Part shown: positions 17,128 through 26,288 of the stretch, in pieces | Numbering within the stretch: position 1 is the first letter of the stretch | Layout of the letters: the number at the start of each line of letters is the position of its first letter | DNA from: Alteromonas macleodii | GTDB taxonomy: Bacteria; Pseudomonadota; Gammaproteobacteria; Enterobacterales; Alteromonadaceae | DNA: 64,000 nucleotides | Direction: 5' to 3' | Assembly (NCBI RefSeq): GCF_903772925.1 | Contig: NZ_LR812090.1 | Coordinates: forward strand, 156,588-220,587 | Translations under genes and position numbers: made by a program | The notes under the pieces: generated by a model | Database searches by the model: none | Seen by the model: only the letters and a program-made list of their open reading frames with translations | Told to the model about the DNA's origin: nothing

Positions 17128-18975
17128 ATGGCATTTAACTTACCTCAAGCGCCGCAGTGGTCGTCGCTGATAAAGTCGGGTTGTCGTGTCTTTGTTGGCG
17201 GGAACGCGGCGGTACCGCACGCGTTGGTTCAGCACCTTATTGATAATAGCGAAGGGTTCAGCGACATCGAACTGGTGCATATGCTGGCCTTAGGCGATAC
17301 TCGTTGGGTAAAAGAAGAGTATAGAAACCTTTTTAAAGCGAATACGTTTTTTATTGGCGGTGAAGCCATGAGAAAAGCTGTCGATGAAGGTCGCGCCGAC
17401 TATACCCCCGTATTCCTTTCTGAAATTTCAAGTTTGTTTAGCGATGGCACGCTGGCGCTCGATGCAGCCCTTGTCAATGTAAGCCCTCCTGATGAATTCG
17501 GCTACTGCTCACTAGGCCCGGCTGTAGATATTGCAATGTCGGCCATTAGGCAAAGTAAAAAAGTCATTGCTCAAATTAACCCTCAGGTGCCGAGAACCTC
17601 TGGGCACTCTTATATTCATATAAGTGAGATAACGGCGTGTATAGAAGCGGAGGAGCCACTAGTAGAAGTGACGCCGCCGCCAATAGACTCAGTCGCAGAA
17701 CGTATAGGCCAGTATGTATCTATGCTGGTAGATGATGGCGCAACGCTCCAATTTGGTATCGGTAAAATACCCAGCGCCACGCTGAAATACCTGTGTAATC
17801 ACAAAGATTTAGGTATTCATAGCGAAATGCTTACCGATAGTATTATCGAACTGTTGGAATCTGGCGCTATTACCAATAAGAAAAAGACGTTTCACCCCGG
17901 TAAAATTGTTACCAGCTTTGCCATTGGTACCCGCCAGCTATACGATTTAATCGACAGCAACCCGCATATTGAATTTTACCCGAGTAGCTACGTCAACAAG
18001 CCGACTAATATTGCCAAAAATGACAATATGGTTGCCATAAATAGTGCCCTTGAAGTGGACCTAACCGGGCAGGTGGTAGCGGACTCACTGGGCTACGACT
18101 TTTATAGCGGCATAGGAGGGCAGGTTGATTTCGTCACTGGCGCGTCTATTAGCAAAGGCGGTAAAGCCATTATCGCGCTTCCTTCTACCGCAAAAAATGA
18201 AACTATTTCACGTATTACGCCGCGTATAAGCGAAGGCGCAGGCGTGGTAACCTCCCGCGGTAATGTACAGTATGTGGTAACCGAATACGGTATAGCGTCA
18301 CTTAAAGGTAAGAGTATTCGAGAGCGTGCACTAGAGCTTATTCGGGTGGCCCACCCCAAGTTCCGTGCAGCACTGTTAGAAGAAGTGCGACAGCATTATT
18401 GGGTGCCCCATTATCAAGAAAAGTACCCCACAGATATCCCAGAGCTGGGAGCTATTCAGCTTAAAAAACTCAATATTCAGGGCGAGACGTTTTATATGCG
18501 CCCGCTGAATCCGGCGGACGAAAGGCGCCTACAAGAATTCTTCTATTCCCACACAAAAGAGACATTAAGGTTGCGCTACAACTACGACCCCAAACAAATG
18601 TCTCGCGAGAAGTCGTGTAACTTGGTGTCGGTAGACCAAAGCTCTGATGCGGCGCTGTGTATTGTGAGGCAAGAGGGCTCGCGCATTACTATTCACGCAG
18701 TGGGCCGTTTCTACTACAACCCAAACGACAATACCTGCGAAGCTGCTTTTGTTACTCGGGAAACCCAGCAAGGTAAAGGCATGGCAAGCCGTCTCTTAAA
18801 CGAGCTTATCACGGTAGCAAAAATAAGAGGCATTGCGAAAATGATGGCCTATGTGCGTGGCGATAATAGCCCCATGATCACTATTTTCGAACAAGCCAAA
18901 TTTAAACGGAAATTTACTGGCGACCCCAGTGATATAGAGTTAGTACTAGACGTGGCATCACTGCATGACAATTAA
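17128..18975 (+). CDS. Acetyl-CoA hydrolase/CoA-transferase fused to a GNAT acetyltransferase domain
   Basis: From ATG 17128 (AGGTGG five bases upstream) the product is 615 residues. Residues 1-440 form a class I CoA-transferase of the acetate or 4-hydroxybutyrate type, with IHSEMLTDSIIELLESG near residue 240 carrying the likely catalytic glutamate and VTEYGIASLKGKS near 390. Residues about 455-610 form a GNAT domain with the acetyl-CoA motif QQGKGMASRLLNELI. Such fusions are known but uncommon. The gene overlaps the next, a histone-deacetylase-family gene, by 11 bp. The pairing suggests acyl-CoA handling coupled to protein lysine acetylation, which is inference. A TTG 24 bases upstream is an alternative start. 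Confidence 0.85.
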   Translation: MAFNLPQAPQWSSLIKSGCRVFVGGNAAVPHALVQHLIDNSEGFSDIELVHMLALGDTRWVKEEYRNLFKANTFFIGGEAMRKAVDEGRADYTPVFLSEISSLFSDGTLALDAALVNVSPPDEFGYCSLGPAVDIAMSAIRQSKKVIAQINPQVPRTSGHSYIHISEITACIEAEEPLVEVTPPPIDSVAERIGQYVSMLVDDGATLQFGIGKIPSATLKYLCNHKDLGIHSEMLTDSIIELLESGAITNKKKTFHPGKIVTSFAIGTRQLYDLIDSNPHIEFYPSSYVNKPTNIAKNDNMVAINSALEVDLTGQVVADSLGYDFYSGIGGQVDFVTGASISKGGKAIIALPSTAKNETISRITPRISEGAGVVTSRGNVQYVVTEYGIASLKGKSIRERALELIRVAHPKFRAALLEEVRQHYWVPHYQEKYPTDIPELGAIQLKKLNIQGETFYMRPLNPADERRLQEFFYSHTKETLRLRYNYDPKQMSREKSCNLVSVDQSSDAALCIVRQEGSRITIHAVGRFYYNPNDNTCEAAFVTRETQQGKGMASRLLNELITVAKIRGIAKMMAYVRGDNSPMITIFEQAKFKRKFTGDPSDIELVLDVASLHDN

Positions 18976-19945
18976 AATATTTCGCGGCAAGCACGGCACC
19001 AAACACGATTTAGGCAAGGATCATCCCGAATCGCCAGACCGTTTATTTGCTATTGACGACCAATTGCTTTCTTCAGGATTAGATATGGTGTGTGAGCATG
19101 CTGACGCCACTCCCATTGCTGAAGCCTACTTGAAACTAGCCCACGACCCATATTATGTGAAAAGTGTGTTTGAGCATGCAGCTCAATCTATTTTTAACGA
19201 TCACGAAAAAACGCTCTATTCAGAAAACAAAGACAACGTGGCTTGGTTAGATGAAGACACAGGCTTAATGCGCCACAGCTTAAGCGCTGCGCTAGAGTCG
19301 GCGGGAGCAGGGTGTAATGCTGTCGATTGGGTAATGGAAGGCAATGATCGGCAAGCCTTTTGTGCCACTAGGCCTCCCGGACACCATGCAACATACGACA
19401 GTGCTATGGGGTTTTGTATTTTTAATAACATTGTTATAGCTGCTCGCTACGCGCTTCAAAACTATGAGCTAAAACGGGTTGCCATTGTCGACTTTGACGT
19501 GCACCACGGAAATGGTACCGAGCAAATTGTAGCCGGCGACCAGCGCATAATGTTGTGCAGTAGTTTTCAGCATCCCTTTTATCCACACAGTGGCTCGCCG
19601 GTTTCAGCAAGTAATATTCTCTCGGTACCGCTTGAGGCTGGTGCTACTGGAGACGTTTTTAGGAAAAAAGTACAGCATTGGTTCGATGCATTGCGCAACT
19701 TTCAACCTGAACTGATTTTTATTTCTGCAGGCTTTGATGCTCACGCTGAAGACCCAATGGCTCATCTACGCCTAGTAGAAGATGACTATTTCTGGGTAAG
19801 CCAACAGCTTCGCGCCGTTGCTGATACATGTTGCGAAGGCCGTATCGTAAGTATGCTAGAAGGCGGCTATGATTTAAGTGCTTTGGGCCGCAGCGTAGTG
19901 TCACACCTTAAAGGCATGAGTCGTCCTATCGAAGACACTCAATAG
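18965..19945 (+). CDS. Histone deacetylase/AcuC-family zinc amidohydrolase
   Basis: This 326-residue cytoplasmic enzyme has the arginase/deacetylase fold. Visible motifs are RPPGHHATYDSAMGFCIFNN (tandem catalytic histidines, near residue 138), the zinc ligands in VDFDVHHGNG near 175, SAGFDAHAEDP near 257 and EGGYDLSALG near 300 with the transition-state tyrosine. Bacterial relatives deacetylate acetyl-lysine (AcuC), acetylpolyamines or other amides. It overlaps the upstream CoA-transferase-GNAT gene by 11 bp in another frame, so the two are almost certainly coexpressed. I infer a lysine deacetylase counteracting the GNAT domain; polyamine deacetylation remains an alternative. Confidence 0.87.
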   Translation: MTIKIFRGKHGTKHDLGKDHPESPDRLFAIDDQLLSSGLDMVCEHADATPIAEAYLKLAHDPYYVKSVFEHAAQSIFNDHEKTLYSENKDNVAWLDEDTGLMRHSLSAALESAGAGCNAVDWVMEGNDRQAFCATRPPGHHATYDSAMGFCIFNNIVIAARYALQNYELKRVAIVDFDVHHGNGTEQIVAGDQRIMLCSSFQHPFYPHSGSPVSASNILSVPLEAGATGDVFRKKVQHWFDALRNFQPELIFISAGFDAHAEDPMAHLRLVEDDYFWVSQQLRAVADTCCEGRIVSMLEGGYDLSALGRSVVSHLKGMSRPIEDTQ

Positions 19946-19980
19946 GACGAAGGGCTATCTAGCCTCAACAATCTTTCAGA

Positions 19981-20721
19981 CTAGGCTAGCCATCTTGCAA
20001 ACATATAAAGACCCGCACCTAGCATAGCAAGGTTTTCTGTCAGTGAAATAAAGCCAAGGGGTAGGTCTGAATTTCCGCCAACACAGGCACATTTAAGCTC
20101 GCGCTTATCGATATAAACCGCCTTGATAACTGAAACTGCACCAATAGCGCCGATAAAAATGGAGACAGGTGATACCAATAGTGCAGGGAACCCTGCAAGC
20201 ATGCCAAGCCCGGCAAACGCCTCCGCGAAAGGATAAATATACGCGTATCGTACCTGCTTCATTGCTAATAAGTCATAGGTGATAAACTGGTTTGAGAAAG
20301 CCACTAAGTCTTGCAGCTTTTGAAGGGCAAGTATCACCATAGCCACTCCAATAAAATTCAATATAAAAGGCTCTAATCCTGCTGGTAGACCGCCTTTTAG
20401 CATAAGGGCAAACACCATGAGTGCCGCTAAGGAAAAAATTACGATAATAGGTGTGTAGCGCGATCCAAATTCACTTTCTTGCTTTAAATTGAAGTAATCT
20501 CTCAAGTCGTCATAACCCCCAATACGTTTATCGTCTATGAACGTCTGAGGGGTTGTTTTCACACTATGCTTTTCTTTAAATGCGTCGGTTTCACTTCGGT
20601 TAGTTAAATGATGATCATCAACCTTATAGCCTTTTCTCTCAAGCAGGTCTTTTGATTTGAGTCCAAAAGGACAAATGTGCTCTGGGGTAACCATGCGATA
20701 GAGGATGGCGTGCTTAGACAT
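19981..20721 (-). CDS. Glutaredoxin-MauE fusion membrane protein
   Basis: This 246-residue protein has a cytoplasmic glutaredoxin-like domain (residues 1-80, ending KTTPQTFIDDKRIGGYDDL) with a single-cysteine active site CPFG instead of CPYC. It is followed by four or five membrane segments of the MauE/DoxX type with a conserved cysteine pair in LKCACVGGNSDLP near 213. The architecture suggests electron transfer between a cytosolic thiol carrier and a membrane disulfide pair. A strong AAGGAG ribosome binding site precedes the ATG at 20721. The upstream gene (20843-21361) encodes a thioredoxin-like protein with CxC motifs, a plausible partner. The physiological substrate is unknown. Confidence 0.78.
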   Translation of the reverse strand: MSKHAILYRMVTPEHICPFGLKSKDLLERKGYKVDDHHLTNRSETDAFKEKHSVKTTPQTFIDDKRIGGYDDLRDYFNLKQESEFGSRYTPIIVIFSLAALMVFALMLKGGLPAGLEPFILNFIGVAMVILALQKLQDLVAFSNQFITYDLLAMKQVRYAYIYPFAEAFAGLGMLAGFPALLVSPVSIFIGAIGAVSVIKAVYIDKRELKCACVGGNSDLPLGFISLTENLAMLGAGLYMFARWLA

Positions 20722-20746
20722 AGTGGACTCCTTGTAAAGCTTTCAC

Positions 20747-20793
20747 GAGATAGCAATGAGCGTGCAAGATTTGCCCGTTTTTTGCGCTATCTC
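20747..20793 (-). other. Intergenic 8-bp inverted repeat between redox genes
   Basis: GAGATAGC (20747-20754) and GCTATCTC (20786-20793) are perfect complements separated by 31 bases. In the minus-strand transcript this would be a hairpin about 26 bases before the glutaredoxin-MauE start. It could affect mRNA processing or relative expression. Confidence 0.45.
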
Positions 20794-20842
20794 AACTGAT
20801 GTTACGAGATACAAAGAGGGTTACATAATTTATGCCAGCGTT

Positions 20843-21361
20843 TTAGCAGAAACAACCCGTAGCATCAGTATTAACAACGGCACCTGCATAGGGGAGTTGC
20901 GTGGTGTAGCTTACTACCTGTTCGACGAGGTTTTTTCCGGTAAAGCATCCATAACCTGTGGCGTATGGGCCTAAATAGCGAAGTTGCTTGTGTTTGTCTA
21001 ACACAATAAGGGCCGGCACGGCCTCAAGCATAGCCGACAGTTCAGGCACATCTTCCACATTCAGCCTGATTTGATGAAAGTCGTCGCCGAGTTTTGAGAG
21101 AAGCTGAGATTGGTGGGGTGTTGTAAGGGTATCGCAATAGCAGCGGGACTGCGTTCCCACATGAACGATAGAGCCTGGTTGAATATTCTGTTTTTCTAGT
21201 ATTGCAACGAGGGATGCGTCAAAGTCTGGCGCAGTAGTGCGGTGCAGCAATTCGCCGTTGGGATCGAACTCTGATAGTTGACGCTGCCCATATACTAATA
21301 AGGCGGTGAGTAAACCCACCGCCCATAATATTAGTAGCAGCCAACTTGCCTTTTTATGCAT
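20843..21361 (-). CDS. Membrane-anchored thioredoxin-like protein with CxC motifs (DUF6436-like)
   Basis: This 172-residue protein has one N-terminal anchor (about residues 6-25), then a periplasmic domain with thioredoxin-like strands (GSIVHVGTQSRCYCDTL, VPALIVLDKHKQLRYLGPY). Its cysteines are the CYC pair near residue 73, one at GYGCFTG near 138 and a C-terminal CFC. There is no classic CxxC, so a CxC redox centre is suggested. I associate it with DUF6436 from memory, with modest confidence. It precedes the glutaredoxin-MauE gene on the same strand (121-bp gap), which supports a shared thiol-redox role. Confidence 0.68.
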   Translation of the reverse strand: MHKKASWLLLILWAVGLLTALLVYGQRQLSEFDPNGELLHRTTAPDFDASLVAILEKQNIQPGSIVHVGTQSRCYCDTLTTPHQSQLLSKLGDDFHQIRLNVEDVPELSAMLEAVPALIVLDKHKQLRYLGPYATGYGCFTGKNLVEQVVSYTTQLPYAGAVVNTDATGCFC

Positions 21362-21399
21362 GCGACTAAACGCCTTCGCCTGTACTTTAAGTGTTGGGC

Positions 21400-22881
21400 T
21401 TAAAGCTTAAAGCGTTCAATAGCGCCGCGCATGCGCTGAGATATTTGTGACAAGACTTCAACTTCACCTGCAAGGGATTCAGCCGTAGCAAGCTCTTCAG
21501 AAGTAAGCTCACTTAAACGCGCGGTGCTTTGCGCAATGGAAGCTGACGCGGTTTCTTGTTCCACAGCAGAGGTGGCAATTTCGGTCATACTTTCGCTGGC
21601 TTCGCGAATTTGCTGCATTATTTCAGACATAGCCGAAGTGGCGCTATCACTTGAAACAACGGCATCATCGACCAGCTCTATACAGGTTTGCATTTGATCA
21701 ACCGAGCTTGCCGTTTGCGCAACAAGCTGTTCGGTAATACTGGTAATTTGGTCTGCACTTTCTTTTGAGCGAATTGCAAGTGTGCGAACTTCGTCGGCTA
21801 CCACGGCGAAGCCGCGGCCGTGTTCACCAGCACGGGCTGATTCGATGGCAGCGTTTAGTGCCAGCAAATTAGTTTGTTCAGCCACAGCAGTGATTGAGCG
21901 CATGGCATCAGAGATATGGGAACATTGTTCATTTAGCGCTGTATTAGTTTGCGCTGCCGCATTAAGTGTATTGCGCAACGAGTCGATGGTATGACTGGAT
22001 TTAGAAATAGAATCCCGCGTAGATTGAGACGCGTTTTGCGCTGCCGACGCTTTATCACTAGCAAGGGTAGTTTGCTCTGTTGATAGCTGCATGGTTTGTG
22101 CGATTTCTTCTGACGACGCCGACACCATGGCAAGTTCTTGATCAGTATTCCTACTAATTTCAAACATGTTATTAGCTGCTAACTCCATATTTGAAGCCCC
22201 TTTAACTACTTCATCAGTTAAATTAGAAGCAAGTTCAATGAGGGACTTCACTTGATCAATAAGTTCAGCGAAAGGCCTTACTATTTTATTTTCGCGATTT
22301 AGCTCGACGGACAAATCGAGCTTGCCATCAGTCTGCTGCATGTTTTCAATGGCTAGGCGTAGTTCGGCGGCGCCTGCTCCTTCTTGGTGAGCTTGCTTGG
22401 CCATGTACATCAATACACCACCCTCGGACAATGCAAACGCAGCATGCATAAGCAGGATAGGGAAAGTTACGTGACCTTCCTCAAAAATCATCAACGGCGC
22501 TCCGCCAGACTGTAAAAAGAAGAATGAAATGTGATGGACAGCAACAACGGCGGTACCCGTGGCCACTACTTTCCAATCTCTGAAATAAGAAAGAAAGGCA
22601 AGAAGTACAAAAATTTCAAAGTGGACTTCAATTAATCCAAAAGATTGGTGAATATGCAGTGCAGTAAGGAGCTGAACACCCATTGCCATTGCGTGACGAC
22701 TTATAGCCGAGTAGGGGTTTTGAAGACTGAGCACGAGCGGTAAAGCTGCAATTGGGACACCAAAAATAAACGCAGGTAAAAGTTCACCTGTAAACACACC
22801 AATAGCGATAGCAATGAGTAATTGAACAGCAATTACGACGCGAAAAATTTTATGACCTTCAAGGAGCCAAGGGTACTGCAT
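21400..22881 (-). CDS. Methyl-accepting chemotaxis protein with histidine-rich multispan sensor
   Basis: This 493-residue chemoreceptor differs from the usual two-helix type. Residues 1-165 contain about six hydrophobic segments with many histidines ([36 protein letters not shown]). A HAMP-like stretch follows at about 170-220, then a signalling domain with the invariant tip [19 protein letters not shown], preceding [15 protein letters not shown]. It should signal through CheA/CheW to the flagellum. Membrane histidines could bind haem or another cofactor for redox or oxygen sensing; this is inference. A GGAG site lies six bases before the ATG. No che genes are nearby. Confidence 0.85.
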   Translation of the reverse strand: MQYPWLLEGHKIFRVVIAVQLLIAIAIGVFTGELLPAFIFGVPIAALPLVLSLQNPYSAISRHAMAMGVQLLTALHIHQSFGLIEVHFEIFVLLAFLSYFRDWKVVATGTAVVAVHHISFFFLQSGGAPLMIFEEGHVTFPILLMHAAFALSEGGVLMYMAKQAHQEGAGAAELRLAIENMQQTDGKLDLSVELNRENKIVRPFAELIDQVKSLIELASNLTDEVVKGASNMELAANNMFEISRNTDQELAMVSASSEEIAQTMQLSTEQTTLASDKASAAQNASQSTRDSISKSSHTIDSLRNTLNAAAQTNTALNEQCSHISDAMRSITAVAEQTNLLALNAAIESARAGEHGRGFAVVADEVRTLAIRSKESADQITSITEQLVAQTASSVDQMQTCIELVDDAVVSSDSATSAMSEIMQQIREASESMTEIATSAVEQETASASIAQSTARLSELTSEELATAESLAGEVEVLSQISQRMRGAIERFKL

Positions 22882-23052
22882 GCCAATCTCCGATGGTTGT
22901 TTTGGAGTAAGTGTAGGTTAAAAATGATAGGTGTGCTAATTTCGTCAAGTCTACGCGAATCGCGGTGTCTACGCTATTTAACTTTGGTATAGATACTTAA
23001 CTTATTACAAAATTTTAATGCGCCGAAGCCCGTGTAAATTAAGGATTCAGTT

Positions 23053-23934
23053 ATGCCTGCTATCGCTTTTTTATCGACCGATAATCTTGAAGATTTTTTC
23101 GTCTATGATGAATTATTAATACCGTTTTTCGAACAACGCGGGTGGACTGTAAAAACGGTATCTTGGCATAGCACCTCACCGAATTGGGATAAGTTTGACT
23201 ATGTTATTGTTCGCAGTACGTGGGATTATCAACAGCACGCTGAAGAATTTCTAGCTTGTCTAGAAGACATTGATGTGTCGAACGCGGTGTTATTAAACCC
23301 GATATCTTTGATGAAGTGGAATATTGAAAAGCACTACCTTAAAGACTTGCAGGGCAATGGGGTTCCTATTGTCGAAACAATGTGGGGAAGCGAGTTCAAT
23401 AACAATGTTATAGAGGAAGCGTTTGCGCAATTTGGCTGTGACACTGTGGTGATTAAACCCACGCTTAGTGCTAACGCTGATGATACTTTCAAGCTTTCTG
23501 CTGCCGCCTGGCGTGAGGGGCATGTAAATCAGAGAGTACTTTACGATACATTTCGCCAGCGGGATTTTATGATCCAACCGTTCTTAAGTAGTGTTGTTGA
23601 TGAGGGGGAATACTCGTTATTTTATTTCGGTGGGGAGTTCAGCCATGCTATTAAGAAGGTGCCACAAAAAGGCGACTTTCGCGTACAAGAAGAGCATGGC
23701 GGAAGTTTACACTCTATCGCAGTAGACAGTGAACAATTGGCTATCGCTGAAAAAGCACTGGCAGCTATGCCGTGTGACGCATTGTATGCGCGGGTTGATT
23801 TGGTTAGACAGGGCAATAACTGGGCGATAATGGAGCTTGAGCTCATTGAACCCTCGCTGTATTTCAACCTTGATCCCCAATCTCCTCTTCGCTTTGTAGA
23901 GGCTTTAGTGAGATTCCACGCGTCAGCGCAGTGA
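23053..23934 (+). CDS. ATP-grasp domain protein of unknown specificity
   Basis: This 293-residue cytoplasmic protein looks like an ATP-grasp ligase. The N-terminal half (FDYVIVRSTWDYQQHAEEF) resembles a pre-ATP-grasp domain. The core shows CDTVVIKPTLSANADDTF near residue 133 with the ATP-contacting lysine, FMIQPFLSSVVDEGEYSL near 175, and the metal-binding C-terminal motif IMELELIEPSLYFNLDP near 255. This pattern resembles glutathione-synthetase-like and DcsG-like ligases. The partner substrates cannot be read from sequence. AAGGA precedes the ATG by eight bases. It stands alone, with a bidirectional terminator after it. Confidence 0.75.
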   Translation: MPAIAFLSTDNLEDFFVYDELLIPFFEQRGWTVKTVSWHSTSPNWDKFDYVIVRSTWDYQQHAEEFLACLEDIDVSNAVLLNPISLMKWNIEKHYLKDLQGNGVPIVETMWGSEFNNNVIEEAFAQFGCDTVVIKPTLSANADDTFKLSAAAWREGHVNQRVLYDTFRQRDFMIQPFLSSVVDEGEYSLFYFGGEFSHAIKKVPQKGDFRVQEEHGGSLHSIAVDSEQLAIAEKALAAMPCDALYARVDLVRQGNNWAIMELELIEPSLYFNLDPQSPLRFVEALVRFHASAQ

Positions 23935-23942
23935 ACAAAATA

Positions 23943-23983
23943 AAAAAGCGGCGTGCAAACTCTTAATTTGCAAGCCGCTATTT
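23943..23983. terminator. Bidirectional terminator between ATP-grasp and DUF3300 genes
   Basis: Stem AGCGGC-TGCAAA pairs with TTTGCA-GCCGCT across single-base mismatched positions. A-run on the left and T-run on the right allow function on both strands; the minus-strand U-tract is the better one. Confidence 0.8.
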
Positions 23984-24042
23984 AACTAACCGTTCTTGAA
24001 CGAGTTTATTGAAAGGCGAGCGTTTAAAACTAGCTATTAAGA

Positions 24043-25491
24043 TCAGCGGTTTAAGCTATTTCCTTTCGAAACGCTGCGCTCCACACGAGATATTTGCCTT
24101 TGTGGTCTTTCTCGCTGAGACTGTTTTACCGATCTGTGGCTAGATGTTCGTTCTACACGCTTAGGTTTACTACTTTCACGGGCAATTGAACGGTGTTGTG
24201 GACTCGTCCTTTCAATCCGTTGACGATTAACGTTTTGCTTCGCTATGCCTCGCACTTCACCATTTCTGTTTGCATACTTCCTAGATTGTGGCGATGGCGT
24301 TATTCTAGCTGGCTTGTCACGTTTCAACGCTTTCAGCGTATTGTCTCGCGTTGGCTTTTCCCTTTTAGCCACCGTTTGATTTCGTTTCAGCGCATGCTCT
24401 ATCGATTGTTTGCGCTTCACAGAGTTTTGCTTGTTCGGCAAACGAGTTTCTCTAAGAGGCGTTACTCGCTTGGGCTCGATCGTCCGCTTTGCTTGTTTAG
24501 CATTATCGGTACGTGCCACAGATCTAACCGAACGCTTATTGTCGTTATGCGTTGCACGATTCGTCGTTCTAATATGTTTATTGGAAACATGTTTTGCGCG
24601 CGTTACACCAGCATGCTCATAGCGCGCAGGCGCACTGTGAACTACGCGGTTAGAGTAACGTGCCCGGCGATGCACAGTGTTATGCTCCCAGCGGCGATAG
24701 TCATGGCTTACTACACGTTTTCTGGGGCTGCCGTGATAATACCTGCGCACTGGCTCGCGATGGATGACCACATGGCGGTTGTGCCAATGCACGCTGCCAA
24801 AGAAAAAGAAGGTAGAAAGGCGAACGCTTGGAGACCAGTATACATTGCTATGGTGATGGTAGCTTACATCGTGTCTCCAGCGAATTGGCGAGATTGGGTG
24901 CCACCAGTTACCGTAGACAACATGTGGGTCGTAATATGGCACATAAACCACTTCTCTCTGGCGCGGCTCTATGTATATAATTTCTCGACTGCTTTCTCGT
25001 TCTCTTTCAACTTCAATGTAGTCGTTAGTTACCAAGTTGCCTGTGTTATGGGCATGCTGCCTAAGTACTTGAACACGATCTAACACTCGACTTTGGTCAA
25101 TAAGTACATTGTCGCCAAGCTGCTGTAACCACTCGAGATCACTGGCCAAGGTATTAAGTAGCTCGGTGAATGGCGCGAGTGCTTTTACGCTCGGGTCCCA
25201 ACTTACGCCATCTAATACACTCTCTACTTGTTCAGGCGTTAGATGCCTATTGCTTTGACGCCATCGATCGGCTGCAACTACGTCTAAAGGGTAGGTAGAA
25301 GCAATTAAAATATGGGTAAGCAGTGTATCGGGGTAAAGGGCAATGGGCGCAAGTGCACTATCTAATTCGGCATCAGAATATTGCTGAGCTGAAGACGAAA
25401 CCTGGGCAAGGTTCGTATTCGACTGAGCAAGTGCAGGCAGCGCCTGCGCACTGGACAGCGCTATAACTATCGATAAGGTTATGTTTTTCAT
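24043..25491 (-). CDS. Secreted DUF3300 protein with long basic tail
   Basis: This 482-residue protein has a signal peptide (residues 1-22), a DUF3300 domain (about 40-255, with APIALYPDTLLTHILIASTYP and VVYVPYYDPHVVYGNWW, both split from longer runs) and a C-terminal tail of about 220 residues dominated by Arg, Lys, His, Ser and Asn. The tail has no hydrophobic core and is probably disordered and strongly cationic. DUF3300 function is unknown. A cationic periplasmic or surface tail might bind nucleic acid, LPS or peptidoglycan; this is inference. AAGGAG lies six bases before the ATG. It is monocistronic, between two terminators. Confidence 0.82.
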   Translation of the reverse strand: MKNITLSIVIALSSAQALPALAQSNTNLAQVSSSAQQYSDAELDSALAPIALYPDTLLTHILIASTYPLDVVAADRWRQSNRHLTPEQVESVLDGVSWDPSVKALAPFTELLNTLASDLEWLQQLGDNVLIDQSRVLDRVQVLRQHAHNTGNLVTNDYIEVERERESSREIIYIEPRQREVVYVPYYDPHVVYGNWWHPISPIRWRHDVSYHHHSNVYWSPSVRLSTFFFFGSVHWHNRHVVIHREPVRRYYHGSPRKRVVSHDYRRWEHNTVHRRARYSNRVVHSAPARYEHAGVTRAKHVSNKHIRTTNRATHNDNKRSVRSVARTDNAKQAKRTIEPKRVTPLRETRLPNKQNSVKRKQSIEHALKRNQTVAKREKPTRDNTLKALKRDKPARITPSPQSRKYANRNGEVRGIAKQNVNRQRIERTSPQHRSIARESSKPKRVERTSSHRSVKQSQRERPQRQISRVERSVSKGNSLNR

Positions 25492-25594
25492 ACATTCTCC
25501 TTACATTGCTATGCTGAAAGCCGCTGCTTTTTGCGCGCAATGTGGTAAGTCTGAATGCATTATGCTTGAACGATAATTAACCGAAGCTGAATAG

Positions 25595-25626
25595 AAAACG
25601 CCCACATTGTTGTAGTGGGCGCTTTT
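25595..25626 (-). terminator. Terminator after ribA
   Basis: CGCCCAC / GTGGGCG stem with a 9-nt loop and T-run on the minus strand, 48 bases past the ribA stop. The A-run on the other side makes it weakly bidirectional. Confidence 0.78.
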
Positions 25627-25673
25627 AGAAGATAATGAATGCTAGTTTTTATGGGCTTCGCCAATTTCTCTAG

Positions 25674-26288
25674 CTATTTAAAAACATGCGGGTCGAAGGC
25701 GTGACCGAGCTTCTCTGTCTTCGTTTTAAGGTAGTGTTTGTTGTCTTTCGTAATACCGTGATCTATCGGCTTTCTTGCTACAACATCTATTCCCAGAGCT
25801 TTTAATGCAGCAAGCTTCTTAGGGTTGTTTGTCATTAGTTCAACGTGTTTAACATTGAGTGTGTCTAACATGAGCTTGCAAATGTCGTAACTTCTAAGGT
25901 CTGCATCGAAACCAAGGTGTTCGTTAGCTTCCACGGTGTCCATGCCGCTATCTTGAAGGTTATAAGCGCGAATTTTGTTTAAAAGACCAATGCCACGGCC
26001 TTCTTGGCGCAAGTAAAGCAATACACCGTGTCCGTTATCTACAATATTTTGCATGGCTTTTTCTAACTGAAAACCACAGTCGCAGCGGGTACTAAATAAA
26101 GAATCACCGGTTAAACATTCTGAATGAATACGAATAGGCACTACGTCATCTTCTTTCCACTCTCCGTAAGAAAGGGCGACGTGCTCCTGACCACTGGCTT
26201 CAACAAAGCCGTGTATTTTAAAATCACCCATTCTTGTGGGTAATTTTGCGGTACTGACATATTCGTATTTAGGCTGTTTGCTACTCAT
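25674..26288 (-). CDS. ribA: GTP cyclohydrolase II
   Basis: This 204-residue enzyme opens GTP to 2,5-diamino-6-ribosylamino-pyrimidinone phosphate, formate and pyrophosphate, the first committed step of riboflavin synthesis. The zinc-binding cysteines appear in [17 protein letters not shown] near residues 58-73, the GTP-binding [11 protein letters not shown] near 95, and the C-terminal [16 protein letters not shown]. Length matches stand-alone RibA (E. coli 196). It is not fused to RibB and no other rib gene is nearby. I saw no FMN riboswitch in the 132 bp upstream. Confidence 0.93.
   Translation of the reverse strand: MSSKQPKYEYVSTAKLPTRMGDFKIHGFVEASGQEHVALSYGEWKEDDVVPIRIHSECLTGDSLFSTRCDCGFQLEKAMQNIVDNGHGVLLYLRQEGRGIGLLNKIRAYNLQDSGMDTVEANEHLGFDADLRSYDICKLMLDTLNVKHVELMTNNPKKLAALKALGIDVVARKPIDHGITKDNKHYLKTKTEKLGHAFDPHVFK

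Noticed and set aside
20756..20974. A 72-codon plus-strand frame over the redox genes
   Set aside because: It overlaps the end of the thioredoxin-like gene in antisense and lacks translation signals.
24193..25083. A 296-codon open frame on the plus strand, antisense to the DUF3300 gene
   Set aside because: It exists because the Arg/His/Lys-rich tail on the other strand gives few stop codons in antisense. The minus-strand gene has a signal peptide, a recognisable domain and a strong ribosome binding site.
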